From Actinoplanes sichuanensis (lineage in GTDB: Bacteria; Actinomycetota; Actinomycetes; Mycobacteriales; Micromonosporaceae): DNA of 64,000 nt. The translations under genes were made by a program, and so were the position numbers. Below are positions 12,301 to 20,464 of this stretch, in pieces. The stretch lies in contig NZ_AP028461.1 of NCBI RefSeq assembly GCF_033097365.1, positions 11,125,501 through 11,189,500 on the forward strand. The letters run 5' to 3'. Position 1 is the first letter of the stretch; every line of letters begins with the position of its first letter. Below the pieces are notes generated by a model. It was not told where the DNA came from. It made no database searches and was given only the letters and a program-made list of their open reading frames with translations.

Positions 12301-13624
12301 GCAGCGCGGCGCAGTCCCGGTAGAAGTCGGACCGGACCGCGATCACCACGAGCGCGGGCGCCGCCGAGGCCAGCGCGGACGCGTAGGCGAGCCGCTCCGC
12401 CGGGTCCGGGCACTGGGTGAACAGCTCCTCGAACTGGTCGATCACGATGACCGGGCGGCGACCGGCGGCGGCCGCCTCCGCGGCGAGCACACCCAGCCGG
12501 TGCGGCTCGGCACGAACCGCCTTGAGCAGGTCATCGTGCGGCACCTCGTGATCCGGCCCGGTCCGGTCGCGGCGCCGGGTCGCGGTCAGCGCATGCAGCC
12601 GGGTCACCAGGTCGGCCAGCGGGGACGGGCCGGGACTGGTCAGCACCCACGCCCAGGAGGTCGGCTCGTCACCGAGCGCCCCGGCCCCGAGTGCGGGCAG
12701 CAGACCGGCCCGCAGCAGCGACGACTTGCCGGCGCCGGACACCCCGGTGACGATCAGCGGCAGGCCGCCGACCGCCTGCTCGGCGAGCCGGCTGAGCAGC
12801 TGCGCGATCTGCGTCTCCCGGCCACGGAAGCGGGGCGCGTCCTCCGGCTGGAAACTGACCAGACCGGGGTACGGCGGAACGACTCCGCCGGGAATGTCGG
12901 CGGGCACCTCGTCTCCGGTCGGCAATTGCTCCCGGGTCACCTCGGCCAGGTGCCGCCGGACCTGCTCCAGCTGTCGGCTCAGCGCCAGGCTCTGCACGGC
13001 GAACTGCCGGCGCAGGTCGTCGACGCTCTGCCGAACCTCGTCGATCATCCAGCCGAGCTCGCCGACGCCCATCCCGAGTTCCCGGAACGCCGCCTCCAGC
13101 AGGTGCCGCAGCTCCTCGTCGGTGTTCGCCGCCTCGGTGATCGCGGCGCCGACCGCGTCCACCTCGCGCAGCACCCGGGAGACCTCCTCGTGCAGGGCCC
13201 GACCCCGCTCGTCGGCGGCCGCGAGCCGGGGCAGCAGGTCGGCGGCGATCGCGTCACGCCACTGTTCCTCGCTCCAGCCGGCCGCCTCCGGGTCCTGCGC
13301 GCGCAGCCGTTTCGCGGTCTCGTTCAGGGTGTCGGCGAGGTAGTTGCCACCCAGCCCGCCGAGCTGATCGAGCGCGACGGCGAAGGCGTCGGACGCACCG
13401 AGCCCGGCGCCGGCGACCGGGGCGACCGCCGAGGCGGTGAGAAAGGCGAGGATGGCGTACGGGCTGGCCGAGCGCAGTCCGGACCGGGTACGCCGGCCGG
13501 CCGCCCGGACCCAGGAGCGCACGCCGGCCCGGGCCCGCTGGATCGCGGCCGGCCGTTCGGGCTCACTCGGTCGGGGCTCGGTCAACACTCCTCCGTGGAC
13601 ATCGACGGAAGTCGCCGGACTCAT
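9353..13624 (-). CDS. nSTAND NTPase with WD40 beta-propeller repeats
   Basis: About 1423 residues. The N-terminal region has a hydrophobic stretch (about 55-75) and a long helical, coiled-coil-like part (about 90-240). The NTPase follows: Walker A GVSGAGKSS near 294 and Walker B VIVIDQFEELF near 396, the nSTAND1 signature. A winged-helix-like region ends in EISHEALLTSWPRL, then a membrane helix lies at about 702-722. The last 640 residues are WD40 repeats (FSPDGR and LWDTATR units, about 12-14 blades, probably two propellers). STAND proteins are signalling or defence switches. The ATG at 13624 has a weak SD; a longer frame to 13891 would run through the divergent gene and is unlikely. A TTG after GGAGG near 13587 is an alternative. 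Confidence 0.88.
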   Translation of the reverse strand: MSPATSVDVHGGVLTEPRPSEPERPAAIQRARAGVRSWVRAAGRRTRSGLRSASPYAILAFLTASAVAPVAGAGLGASDAFAVALDQLGGLGGNYLADTLNETAKRLRAQDPEAAGWSEEQWRDAIAADLLPRLAAADERGRALHEEVSRVLREVDAVGAAITEAANTDEELRHLLEAAFRELGMGVGELGWMIDEVRQSVDDLRRQFAVQSLALSRQLEQVRRHLAEVTREQLPTGDEVPADIPGGVVPPYPGLVSFQPEDAPRFRGRETQIAQLLSRLAEQAVGGLPLIVTGVSGAGKSSLLRAGLLPALGAGALGDEPTSWAWVLTSPGPSPLADLVTRLHALTATRRRDRTGPDHEVPHDDLLKAVRAEPHRLGVLAAEAAAAGRRPVIVIDQFEELFTQCPDPAERLAYASALASAAPALVVIAVRSDFYRDCAALPPLARILAAGHVVLGALDADAIRRAVVEPAEHAGLTVEPGLPDLLLHDLGADGRDGYEPGALPLLAHALRATWDRREGIRLTVAAYRATGGIRHAIAETAEGIYLDLPPEDRDRLRDALLALVVVTADGTAARRRGERAASDSRVLRRLVRARLVTVGTDTVEISHEALLTSWPRLAGWVAEAREDLLLRQSVIEAARDWDRSGRDPDLLPRGSRLLAARDRVPTGDGVPPLVGEYLAAGDAAAEREQRARERATRRLRRMVAGLAVALLLAVGGGLVAVQGQRTAGAAGRDARSRQYAAEALALLDHDEPAAVRRALAAWGEEPTVEARGALLSAQMVRFAGHLGTVPGGNSAAVSPDGSRIAIGDDKGVVRLWDTATLTEVGPPLTYPAPPENLDKVWVNSVQFSSDGRYLASGAIVPDGVRIWDATTGELIRALPAYGAVGWLPGTTTVVSTRTDGARDLGFWDAVTGRSIRTMAAGGDGVMSLSVSRDGKYVATAGADARAEVRRIGDGARTMSLTGPAFLAFAPDGSLITNEPGTSGHSRLKQWEPATGRKLRDITPSDHTSAPPAPFAVTGDGMIIAAAALRNVDLWSLSNATQSTMRTGLSSYGAAAASANGQVVVVTAPTGPSVVHRRLVNALNTDGEVYGAVFSPDGRRIAAGGQDGTVRVWDTATRERTGSFRPAGPVSGLVYATDDLLALVTAARTLELWDETGRRHDSVDLSRCTGDLAVSRDGRLLAVALFTCLGESDAWLSGEIRVYDVAARRMRGTIALEKPDEERNESTYALAFSADGSVLHAGVTRSSVARADAGFSGVLRSWRVADLTPVGEPHPLGGYQPLDLVVAPDGRSMAVTGTNRFVDVRSGDGAVSLWTTAEQGDQIDRVAFSPDGRTLAVGDRSGPIHLWDTATRARTATLRGHIGVVRALAFAPDGGLLVSGSFDSLVSVWPLDPAVAGRRLCGIATALSRNDAQPLPEPCRRFRQ

Positions 13625-13714
13625 GATGGCACCGGCGATCCACGGGATGACCCGCCCGAATCGGTGGGACTTTCGGCCCGGGTCGTGGCGCGGCTTCCGT
13701 GGGCCAATGGAGGT

Positions 13715-13888
13715 ATGACCACCACGACCGTTTCGGAACAGCCGCCCAAGGTCGAGCCGGACCGCCGTTATCCGACACCCACCGGGGAGCCGTGCCCGTA
13801 CGCGCTGCGTGCGGACGGGACGGTCGAGGGGGACGGGGCGTGCCGTGGGTGTGGCACGTGCCTCCTGGGGGCGGGCTGGTCGAGTTGA
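13715..13888 (+). CDS. Small cysteine-containing protein of unknown function
   Basis: 57 residues. The N-terminal half is Pro/Thr-rich and charged. The C-terminal half has EPCPYALRADGTVEGDGA followed by CRGCGTC, four cysteines that could bind a metal. The composition is unlike the antisense reading frame, and the first codons (MTTTTVSEQ) look like a natural start, but GGAGG lies only 1 nt before the ATG, which is unusually tight. It is divergent from the nSTAND gene with about 90 bp between. I do not recognise the family. A regulator or partner of the nSTAND gene is possible but only from position. Confidence 0.5.
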   Translation: MTTTTVSEQPPKVEPDRRYPTPTGEPCPYALRADGTVEGDGACRGCGTCLLGAGWSS

Positions 13889-13966
13889 CATTGGCGGACG
13901 GTGGGCGGCAGCCCGTACGGTGAACGGGTGGTCGATGCACTGAGTGGCACTGTGGACACGCAGCGT

Positions 13967-15427
13967 ATGGAATCCGCCCGTCGGCCGTACGCCTGGTGGC
14001 CTGTCGGCCTGATCGCGTCAGCCGCCGTGCTACTGCTTCTGATCACCGCCGACGACTACGACTACCACCGCGACGAGTTGTACTTCCGGATCCTCGGCGA
14101 ACACCCGCAATGGGGTTACGCCGACCAGCCGCCGTTCACACCGATGCTGGTCCGGCTCGGGATCGAGATGTTCGGCGACAACCTGTGGGCGATCCGGGTG
14201 CCGGCCGCCGCTCTGCTCGGGCTCACCGCGCTGGTGGTGGCGGCCATCGCCCGCGAGACAGGCGGCGGGACGGCCGCCCAGGCGCTCGCCGCGTCCGCCG
14301 TGTTCGGGGTCTTCCCGTTGTCGTCGGCGCACGTCACCTCGACCGCCACGCCCGACCTGCTGGTCTGGGCCGGTGTGCTGTTCTTCGTGGTCCGGGCGTT
14401 GCTCTGGGACCGCCCGTGGGCGTGGGTCGGCGCTGGGATCATGGCCGGGCTCGGCCTGTGGAACAAGCATCTCGTGGTCCTGCTCCTGGTCTGCCTGGCG
14501 GCGGGTCTGCTGCTGGCCGGGCCGCGGTCGGCGCTGCGGTCCCGACACGTCTGGTACGGCGTGGCCGCCGCACTGGTGATCGGCGCGCCGAACCTGATCT
14601 ACCAGGTGCTGAACGGGTTCCCGCAGGCCGAGATGGCGGCGGCGATCGCGGAGAACAAGGGTGACGAGTCCCGGGTGATGCTGCTGCCGCTCCAGTTCGC
14701 GTTCCTGGCACTGCCTCCGGTGTGGATCGCCGGGCTGGTCGTGCTGGTACGCGATCCGAGGTTGCGGCGGCTGCGGGCGCTGGCGGTGGCGTACCCTCTG
14801 ATGCTCGTCGTGGTGTTGATCTCGGCCGGGCAGCCCTACTACACCGTCGGGTTGCTGCTCGGGCTGTATGCGATCGGCGCGGTCGCGGTGGCCCGCTGGG
14901 CGACCGGCCGGCGTGGCCGTCAGACGCTGGTCGCCGGAGCGGCGGTGGTCATGTCGGCGGCCGCGGTGGTGTCGTCGCTGCCGGTGATCCCGGAGGAGGA
15001 CCTGGCCGGGACGCTGCCGGCCGAGGTGAACCAGACGATCGCCGATCAGGTCGGCTGGCGGGACTACGTGTGGCAGATCGGCACCGTGTGGGCCGGGCTG
15101 TCGGCGGCCGACCAGGCCCGGTCCGTGCTGTTCACCGGCAATTACGGCGAGGCCGGGGCCCTCGATCGGTACGGTCCGTCACTGCGGTTGCCGGAGGTGT
15201 ACAGCGGGCACAACACGCTGCACGACTACGGCCCGCCGCCGGACGCCAAGAAGATCGTGATCGCGGTGGTGGAGACGCCGCCCGAAGGGCTCGGGACCTG
15301 CACGGCCAAGACGACCCTGCGCAACTCGGCCGGCGTCGAGAACGAGGAGGTCGGCATCCCGGTCTACGTGTGCCGGATGGACCGCCCGTGGTCGCTGGTC
15401 TGGCCGGAGCTCCAGCACTACGACTAG
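13967..15427 (+). CDS. GT39-family membrane glycosyltransferase (ArnT/PMT-like)
   Basis: 486 residues from the ATG at 13967; an open frame reaches 13901 and GTG codons at 13928 and later are alternatives, with no clear SD for any. It has an N-terminal helix, then a periplasmic loop with DDYDYHRDELYFRIL, the acidic DE motif of GT-C enzymes, and GYADQPPFTPML. About ten further hydrophobic helices follow, then a soluble C-terminal domain (about 330-486). The family transfers sugars from polyprenyl-phosphate donors to proteins or lipids outside the membrane. Neighbours do not reveal an acceptor. It converges with the MFS gene, 22 bp away. Confidence 0.85.
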   Translation: MESARRPYAWWPVGLIASAAVLLLLITADDYDYHRDELYFRILGEHPQWGYADQPPFTPMLVRLGIEMFGDNLWAIRVPAAALLGLTALVVAAIARETGGGTAAQALAASAVFGVFPLSSAHVTSTATPDLLVWAGVLFFVVRALLWDRPWAWVGAGIMAGLGLWNKHLVVLLLVCLAAGLLLAGPRSALRSRHVWYGVAAALVIGAPNLIYQVLNGFPQAEMAAAIAENKGDESRVMLLPLQFAFLALPPVWIAGLVVLVRDPRLRRLRALAVAYPLMLVVVLISAGQPYYTVGLLLGLYAIGAVAVARWATGRRGRQTLVAGAAVVMSAAAVVSSLPVIPEEDLAGTLPAEVNQTIADQVGWRDYVWQIGTVWAGLSAADQARSVLFTGNYGEAGALDRYGPSLRLPEVYSGHNTLHDYGPPPDAKKIVIAVVETPPEGLGTCTAKTTLRNSAGVENEEVGIPVYVCRMDRPWSLVWPELQHYD

Positions 15428-15449
15428 GTGTTCCGACCACAGGCGTCGG

Positions 15450-16625
15450 TCAGATCTGGCGGTTTCGGCCCGCGGCCATGCCTGCGATGATCTGCGGGAT
15501 CATCAGGGCGACCATCAGGGCCAGCGGGACCCGCCAGCCGCCGGAGGCGTCGTGCAGGGCGCCGATCAGGATCGGTCCCGGGATCGCGAACAGGTAGCCG
15601 ATGCTCTGCGCGAACGCCGACAACTGCACCACCGTCGCGGGTGTCCGGCCGCGGAGCGCGATCATCGTGAGGGCCAGCGGGAACGCGGCGTTGACGACGC
15701 CGAGCAGGACCGCCCACACCCACGGCGCGGCGGCCGGATCGGCCCACAGCCCGGCCCAGCCGGCGATGCCGAACAGGCCGAGCACGAGGGCGATGCCGCT
15801 CTGGGAGCGGAGACGGCCGGCATACGACGACAGCACGAACGACAGCGGCACGCCGAGCAGGGAGGTGACCGCGAACAGGACACCGGCCAGGGCGGGGGAC
15901 AGGCCCGCGTCGCGGTAGATCTCCGGGAGCCAGCCGATGATCACGTAGGCCGAGGTGGACTGCATGCCGAAGTACACGGCCAGGGCCCACGCCACCGGGT
16001 GGCGGCTCACCCGTACCGCGGAAGGGGTGTCGGAAGCGGTCGCGGTCTCGCGCGTGCGGGCCATCAGCAACCACGGGGGAAGGGCGAGCAGCGCGGCGAG
16101 GGACCAGCAGGCCAGGCCGAGCCGCCAGTCGCCGTCGAAGGCGCCGGTGATCGGCACGGTCGCGGCGGCGGCCGTGGTGGCGCCGATGTTGAGCGCCACC
16201 GAATAGAGGCCGGTGACGGTGCCCACCCGGTCCGGGAAGCGGTCCTTGACGATCGACGGCAGCAGCACGTTGACCAGCGCGATCCCGGCCAAGGCGACCG
16301 CGCTGAACAGCAGGAACAGCGCGGGGCCGCCGGCATACGGCCGAATCGTCAAGCCGACCGCCAGGAGCAGCAGGCCGCCGAGGACGACACGCGCGGAGCC
16401 GAACCGGCGGGCGAGGCGGGGCGCCGCGAGACCGATCGAGGCGAAACACAGCACGGGTACGGACGTGAGCAGCCCGGCCACGGTGGCGCTCATCCCCAGC
16501 CCGGCCCGGATCTCGGTGAGAACCGGGCCGATGCTGGTGACCGCGAGCCGCAGGTTGACCGCGGCGAGCAGCAGCGCCGTCAGCGCGAACAGCCCACCGG
16601 CCCGGGGCCTTGCCTGGATCACCAC
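15450..16625 (-). CDS. MFS transporter, CynX/NimT (cyanate-type) group
   Basis: 391 residues with about 12 hydrophobic helices. The opening segment with NLRLAVTSIGPVLTEI, then MSATVAGLLTSVPVLCF, is typical of the CynX/NimT branch of the major facilitator superfamily, and an ARRFGSARVVLGG loop occupies the MFS motif-A position. Substrates in this branch include cyanate and 2-nitroimidazole; the substrate here cannot be predicted. It sits immediately upstream, on the same strand, of nothing recognisable in its pathway. The 46-bp gap to the siderophore-interacting gene upstream could allow read-through from the iron-regulated promoter, which would make an iron-related export role conceivable, but that is inference. 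Confidence 0.85.
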   Translation of the reverse strand: MVIQARPRAGGLFALTALLLAAVNLRLAVTSIGPVLTEIRAGLGMSATVAGLLTSVPVLCFASIGLAAPRLARRFGSARVVLGGLLLLAVGLTIRPYAGGPALFLLFSAVALAGIALVNVLLPSIVKDRFPDRVGTVTGLYSVALNIGATTAAAATVPITGAFDGDWRLGLACWSLAALLALPPWLLMARTRETATASDTPSAVRVSRHPVAWALAVYFGMQSTSAYVIIGWLPEIYRDAGLSPALAGVLFAVTSLLGVPLSFVLSSYAGRLRSQSGIALVLGLFGIAGWAGLWADPAAAPWVWAVLLGVVNAAFPLALTMIALRGRTPATVVQLSAFAQSIGYLFAIPGPILIGALHDASGGWRVPLALMVALMIPQIIAGMAAGRNRQI

Positions 16626-16671
16626 GCCATCAGGGTATCGGGTGACCGGCGTAACACTCCTTACAAGGTCG

Positions 16672-17502
16672 TCACGCGGCGGCGGCCGGCTCCTGCTCGC
16701 GCTCGACCTGTTCGTTCCACTCCCGCTTGCTGGACTGCCAGCCGTCCTCGTTCATCCCGCGCCGCCAGTAGCCGGAGATGGACAACTGGGACATCGGGAT
16801 GCCGTGCTCGACCCGCAGGAAGCGGCGCAGGTCACGGACGAAACCGGCCTCGCCGTGCACGAACGCCTGCATCCGCCCGGCCGGGAACTCCAGACCGCGG
16901 ACCGCGTCGACGAGCGACTCGCCGGCGTCCCGATGCAGCCAGGTGATCTCCGCGTCGGCCAGGGTCTCGATCTTCTGCTCCTCGGCGGGCCCGGCGACCT
17001 CGACGAACGCCCGCACCTTGGCGCCCTCGGGCATCCGCTCCAGGGCGGCGCTGATCGCGGGCAGTGCGCTCTCGTCACCGGCGAGCAGGTGCCAGTCGGC
17101 GGTGTCGTCGGGCGCGTAGCCGCCGCCCGGCCCCATGAACCGGATCACGTCGCCGGGCTGGGCCGCGGCCGCCCACGGGCCGGCGATGCCCTCGTCGCCG
17201 TGCACCACGAAGTCGACCCACATCTCGCCCGCCTCGGGCAGCCACTTACGCACCGTGTAGGTCCGGACGACGGGCCACGCCTCACGCGGCAGCGTCTCCC
17301 GGATGACACCCTGGTCGAACGGCTCCGGATAGGTGATCCCGGGCAGCGGAAACAGCACCTTGATGTAGTGGTCGGTGAACTGCCCGGCCTCGATCCGGGT
17401 CAGAGCGTCACCGCCGATCACGACACGCACCATGTGCGGGGTCAGCTGCTCCACGCGGGTGACCACACCCTCGTGGGCCGGTCGCGCGGGTCTGTTCGCC
17501 AT
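16672..17502 (-). CDS. Siderophore-interacting protein (FAD-binding ferric-siderophore reductase)
   Basis: 276 residues from the ATG at 17502, chosen because GTGAGGT lies 8 nt before it; a GTG at 17511 is in frame. N-terminal FAD-binding barrel with the RTYTVRKWLPEAGEMWVDFVVH segment (RxYTVR flavin motif) and a GPAGPWAAAAQPGD-like turn, then a NAD(P)H-binding half with LLAGDESALPAISAAL and a C-terminal REFLRVEHG-like region, as in ViuB/SIP proteins. These cytoplasmic enzymes reduce ferric siderophores to release iron. An IdeR/DmdR-type iron box lies 77 nt upstream, so repression by iron is expected. Confidence 0.92.
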   Translation of the reverse strand: MANRPARPAHEGVVTRVEQLTPHMVRVVIGGDALTRIEAGQFTDHYIKVLFPLPGITYPEPFDQGVIRETLPREAWPVVRTYTVRKWLPEAGEMWVDFVVHGDEGIAGPWAAAAQPGDVIRFMGPGGGYAPDDTADWHLLAGDESALPAISAALERMPEGAKVRAFVEVAGPAEEQKIETLADAEITWLHRDAGESLVDAVRGLEFPAGRMQAFVHGEAGFVRDLRRFLRVEHGIPMSQLSISGYWRRGMNEDGWQSSKREWNEQVEREQEPAAAA

Positions 17503-17514
17503 GGACTGCACCTC

Positions 17515-17563
17515 ACTGCCGGAAACGAGAACTGCCGGAAACGGGAACTGCCGATACTGCCGG
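17515..17563. repeat. 16-bp direct repeat in the leader of the siderophore-interacting gene
   Basis: ACTGCCGGAAACGAGA (17515-17530) is followed directly by ACTGCCGGAAACGGGA (17531-17546), one mismatch, then a third partial copy beginning ACTGCCGATACTGCCGG. The repeats lie between the start codon and the iron box. They may be a remnant of slippage or a second regulator site. Confidence 0.7.
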
Positions 17564-17578
17564 TGAAAACGGATCTCG

Positions 17579-17597
17579 GCAGGTAAGGCTACCCTTA
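17579..17597. promoter_or_regulatory. Iron box (DmdR/IdeR-type operator)
   Basis: The 19-mer GCAGGTAAGGCTACCCTTA matches the actinobacterial iron-box consensus TTAGGTTAGGCTAACCTAA at 14 positions, including AGGT-AGGCTA-CCT. It lies upstream of the siderophore-interacting gene on the minus strand. The Fe(II)-bound repressor would block transcription in iron-replete cells. Confidence 0.75.
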
Positions 17598-17867
17598 TTT
17601 TGGCCGTTCTACCCGTCCGCCCCCGCTTTCCTGAAATTTCTCACCCGGTGGCTGATTTCCGCGGCGGTTCGGTGGATACGCAGCATAGAAGGCATCCGTC
17701 GGGGTCAGCGGACCGTCTCCGCAATCTGATCCTTCGGCCTTTGTGAGCTCATCCGGTACGGCCACGACTCGCCAGAAGCAACTACGCCGTCCCGCCTGTT
17801 CCGGGGCGACGGGGCTGCCCACTCCGACCGAAACGCCGCCGCCGGGCTGTTGCGGTGGTCCGGAACG
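17598..17867. other. Intergenic region, no supported gene
   Basis: This stretch separates the iron-box promoter from the terminator of the surface-protein gene. A 75-codon minus-strand frame (17595-17822) exists but it has mixed composition, runs into the iron box and has no recognisable motif, so I do not call it. The rest probably holds upstream promoter DNA. Confidence 0.5.
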
Positions 17868-17905
17868 CGAACGGCGGGCCGGACCGAGGTCCTGCCCGCC
17901 GTTCG
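17868..17905 (-). terminator. Strong hairpin terminator of the surface-protein gene
   Basis: CGAACGGCGGGC at 17868-17879 pairs perfectly with GCCCGCCGTTCG at 17894-17905 (12-bp stem, 14-nt loop). It begins 18 nt past the stop codon of the minus-strand gene at 17923, where a terminator is expected. There is no T tract, as is common in actinobacteria. Confidence 0.75.
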
Positions 17906-17922
17906 GTGTTCGTGGCGCGGGG

Positions 17923-19365
17923 TCAGCGCCAGGTGTTGCGCGGCCGGCTCCGCAGCATGGCCGCTATCAGCAGGCCGATCAGGACCAGTACGGCGCCGCC
18001 GCCGATCCAGGCCAGGTTGCTGCTGATCAGGGTCGTCTGGCCGGCCTTGGCGGGCGGTTCGGCGACCGTGTCGGTGGTGTTCTCCGGCTCGTCGGGGGCG
18101 CCGTCACCCGGGTCGGCGGCCAGACCGGGACCGTCGGTCGGCTCGGGCTCGGAGTCGTACTCCGGCTCGACCGCCTGGGTGGTCTTCTTGGTCGTCGCCG
18201 GCTTGGTGGCGGTCTCCTCCGACTGGGAAGGTTCTTCAGAGTTTTCAGATTCCGCAGATTCGGACTTCGTCGAAGCCGGGGTCCTGGTCGGCGTCGGGGT
18301 CGCCTTGGTGGTGTTCCCCTTGGTGCCGGCCTCCGCCTCGTCGTCACTGTCCGTGGTGGTCGTGGTGTTGCGCGGAGTCGCGGTGACCACGGTGCTGTTC
18401 GGCTTCGCGGTCGCGGGCTTGGTGGCCGGCGTCGTCGGGGTCACCTCACCACTGTTGGTGTCGTTGCCCCCGTTGTCGTTCCCGCCGTTGTTGTTGCCCC
18501 CGCCGTTGTCGTTCCCGCCGTTGTCGCCACCCTGGTTGCCGCCGTTGTCGCCGCCACCCTGGTTGCCGCCCTGGTCACCGCCGCCGTTGTTGCCGCCTTG
18601 GTCACCGCCGCCGTTGTTGTTCCCGCCCTGGTTACCACCGTTGTTCCCGCCGTTGTTCGCGGCGCGGGCGATGACCCGGACGGAGTCGAGAGCGGGAGTC
18701 TGGTTGGCGCGCTCCATCATCGGGATCCGGTGCGAACCGTCACCGGCCCACGAGGAGCACTGGAACTCGCCCTCCTGGGGCAGCCCCGGCACCTGGATCG
18801 TGACGGTGTCCGGGTCGGCGCCACCCCGGCTGTCCTCGGTGGCCACGAAGAACGCCGGCACCGGCGCGGACTCGGGCGCCTCGTCGTCGTTGTTCAGGAT
18901 CCGGCAGGCGGTGTGGAAGTGACCGCGGACCAGGCCGTTCTGCAGGACGCTGGACTCCACGTAGTAACCGCCCTGGCCGGCCGCGAGGAAGCGGTCCCGG
19001 ATCAGGTTGCGGGTGCTGATCCGCAGCTGGAACGGCGTGTTGACGGCGACCTCGTCCGGCGCCTCGGTGATCAGCAGCGTGGGGTTGTTGGCGGCGACGC
19101 CCACCTCACCGAACTCGGTGGAGACGCACCGGTTGCCCTTCTGGAAGCCGTCGTGCGCCTCCAGGTCACTGTCCACGCAGGTGTCGGTGAGGATCGTCAG
19201 GTTGTTGCCGACGACCTTTCCGGCCCCGCTCTCACCGGCTTTGGTACTGGCGGCGGGCGTGTCCGCGGCGTTGGCGAACTGGGTGAAACCGATCACCCCG
19301 CCGATGGCGGTGATCACGGCGCCGGCGGCCAACAGCCGGGTACGTCGTTGCCCCGAGCTTCGCAT
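17923..19365 (-). CDS. Secreted, membrane-anchored Asn/Gly-rich surface protein
   Basis: 480 residues. Sec signal peptide at 1-34 (basic start, hydrophobic core, cleavage near ANA-AD). Residues 35-240 form a conserved-looking domain with five or six cysteines (DTCVDSD, GNRC, TACRI, FQCSSW). Residues about 245-305 are Asn/Gly/Asp-rich repeats of the NNGGNQGG and DNGG type. A long Thr/Pro/Ser/Glu-rich stalk follows, then a single C-terminal membrane helix (about 448-468) with a basic tail. No LPxTG motif is present. It looks like a wall-spanning surface protein; the function of the head domain is unknown. A 12-bp stem terminator lies just downstream. Confidence 0.8.
   Translation of the reverse strand: MRSSGQRRTRLLAAGAVITAIGGVIGFTQFANAADTPAASTKAGESGAGKVVGNNLTILTDTCVDSDLEAHDGFQKGNRCVSTEFGEVGVAANNPTLLITEAPDEVAVNTPFQLRISTRNLIRDRFLAAGQGGYYVESSVLQNGLVRGHFHTACRILNNDDEAPESAPVPAFFVATEDSRGGADPDTVTIQVPGLPQEGEFQCSSWAGDGSHRIPMMERANQTPALDSVRVIARAANNGGNNGGNQGGNNNGGGDQGGNNGGGDQGGNQGGGDNGGNQGGDNGGNDNGGGNNNGGNDNGGNDTNSGEVTPTTPATKPATAKPNSTVVTATPRNTTTTTDSDDEAEAGTKGNTTKATPTPTRTPASTKSESAESENSEEPSQSEETATKPATTKKTTQAVEPEYDSEPEPTDGPGLAADPGDGAPDEPENTTDTVAEPPAKAGQTTLISSNLAWIGGGAVLVLIGLLIAAMLRSRPRNTWR
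18455..18660 (-). repeat. Asn/Gly-rich tandem repeats within the surface protein
   Basis: The coding strand repeats GGCGGCAACAACGGCGG-like words, giving GGDNGGNQGG and NNGGG units in the protein. Units are short and degenerate. Such low-complexity tracts form flexible linkers and are prone to length change. Confidence 0.8.
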
Positions 19366-19622
19366 GACGAGACCTTCTTTTCCCGATTCCCGGTCAATGA
19401 CGGCGCCGGTTCCCGGCGCCGACCGACCAGACGTTAAGGGCGCGTCTCACAGAAAGCAATTCCGGAACCGGGTTCGCCGATTTCTTATGGCCGCCTTAAA
19501 GAAAATATGTAGGTCCGGCCTCGAACCTCAAGCATCCTCCGAACGGATGATGTCCGGGGTTCATGCGATCTCGAGAAAAAGTCTCTGACCAGGGATGGTA
19601 ACTGATCGAACGGGAAGCGCCA

Positions 19623-20390
19623 CTATCCGTCAGTGGGCCAGAAACCGCGCGCGGCATAGACGTCGCGCAACACCTCGATACGGTCCGTCATGATGCCGTC
19701 GACGCCCATGTCGAGGAGTCGAATCATTTCTTCCGGATCGTCGATCGTCCACACATGGGCCTGCAATCCGAGCCGGTGCAGATAGGTGAGAAATCGCGGA
19801 GTGAGCACGGTGACCGGGCCGTGCCGGACCGGGATCTGGACGGCGACCACCGACTCGGGCACGCGTAGCCGGAGACCGGCGGTCGAGGCCAGCCGCAGGC
19901 GGGTGGTGGCCCGCATACCGAGCGAGGTGGCCACCCGGGGCCCGGCGAGTGCGCGGACCCGGGTCAGTCGGGCGTCGCTGAACGAGGCGAGCAGCACCCG
20001 GTCCTCGGCGGCGGTGGCCCGCACCGCGGCGACGGCCGGCTCGGCCACGCCGTCGGCCTTGACGTCCACGTTGAAGCGGATCCCGGGCCAGGCGTCCAGC
20101 ACCTCGTCGAGGCGGGGTACGGCGGCGGCACCACCCACCCGTACCGAGGAGAGGTCGGCCCAGGTCAGCTCGGCGACCAGAGCCCGCCGCCCGGCGACCC
20201 GGTCGAGCCGCTCGTCGTGGATGACGACCGGAATCCCGTCCGCGGTGGCGTGCACGTCGGTCTCCACGTACCGATAACCCATGTCGACGGCTCGCTGGAA
20301 GGCCTCGGCGGTGTTCTCGTCGCCGTCGGCGGCACCGCCGCGGTGCGCGAAGGCTAGCGGTCCCGGTGCGTCCAGGAACGGGTGGTTCAC
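19623..20390 (-). CDS. Glycerophosphodiester phosphodiesterase
   Basis: About 255 residues (GTG at 20390; a TTG at 20426 is the alternative, neither with a good SD). It hydrolyses glycerophosphodiesters to an alcohol and glycerol-3-phosphate. Family motifs of the GDPD TIM barrel are clear: FAHRGGAADGDENTAEAFQRA (catalytic His and metal ligands), YVETDVHATADG and PVVIHDERLDRVAG (second catalytic His), and a C-terminal HVWTIDDPEEMIRLLDMGVDGIMTD. No signal peptide is seen, so it is probably cytoplasmic. It is divergent from the FAD/GcvT gene at 20465, sharing the 74-bp promoter space. Confidence 0.92.
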   Translation of the reverse strand: MNHPFLDAPGPLAFAHRGGAADGDENTAEAFQRAVDMGYRYVETDVHATADGIPVVIHDERLDRVAGRRALVAELTWADLSSVRVGGAAAVPRLDEVLDAWPGIRFNVDVKADGVAEPAVAAVRATAAEDRVLLASFSDARLTRVRALAGPRVATSLGMRATTRLRLASTAGLRLRVPESVVAVQIPVRHGPVTVLTPRFLTYLHRLGLQAHVWTIDDPEEMIRLLDMGVDGIMTDRIEVLRDVYAARGFWPTDG

Positions 20391-20464
20391 CGGGGCAGTA
20401 TGCCGGGGCTTGTTGGTGTGGGCCAAAAGAGGTCGAATGGCGGTGACGGCGAAGAGGGGGCGCG

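Noticed and set aside
13625..13891. N-terminal extension of the nSTAND protein
   Set aside because: It would run antisense through the small Cys gene and has a low-complexity Arg/Pro-rich composition typical of a shadow.
17595..17822. 75-codon gene on the minus strand
   Set aside because: No motif, poor codon pattern, and it ends in the iron box.
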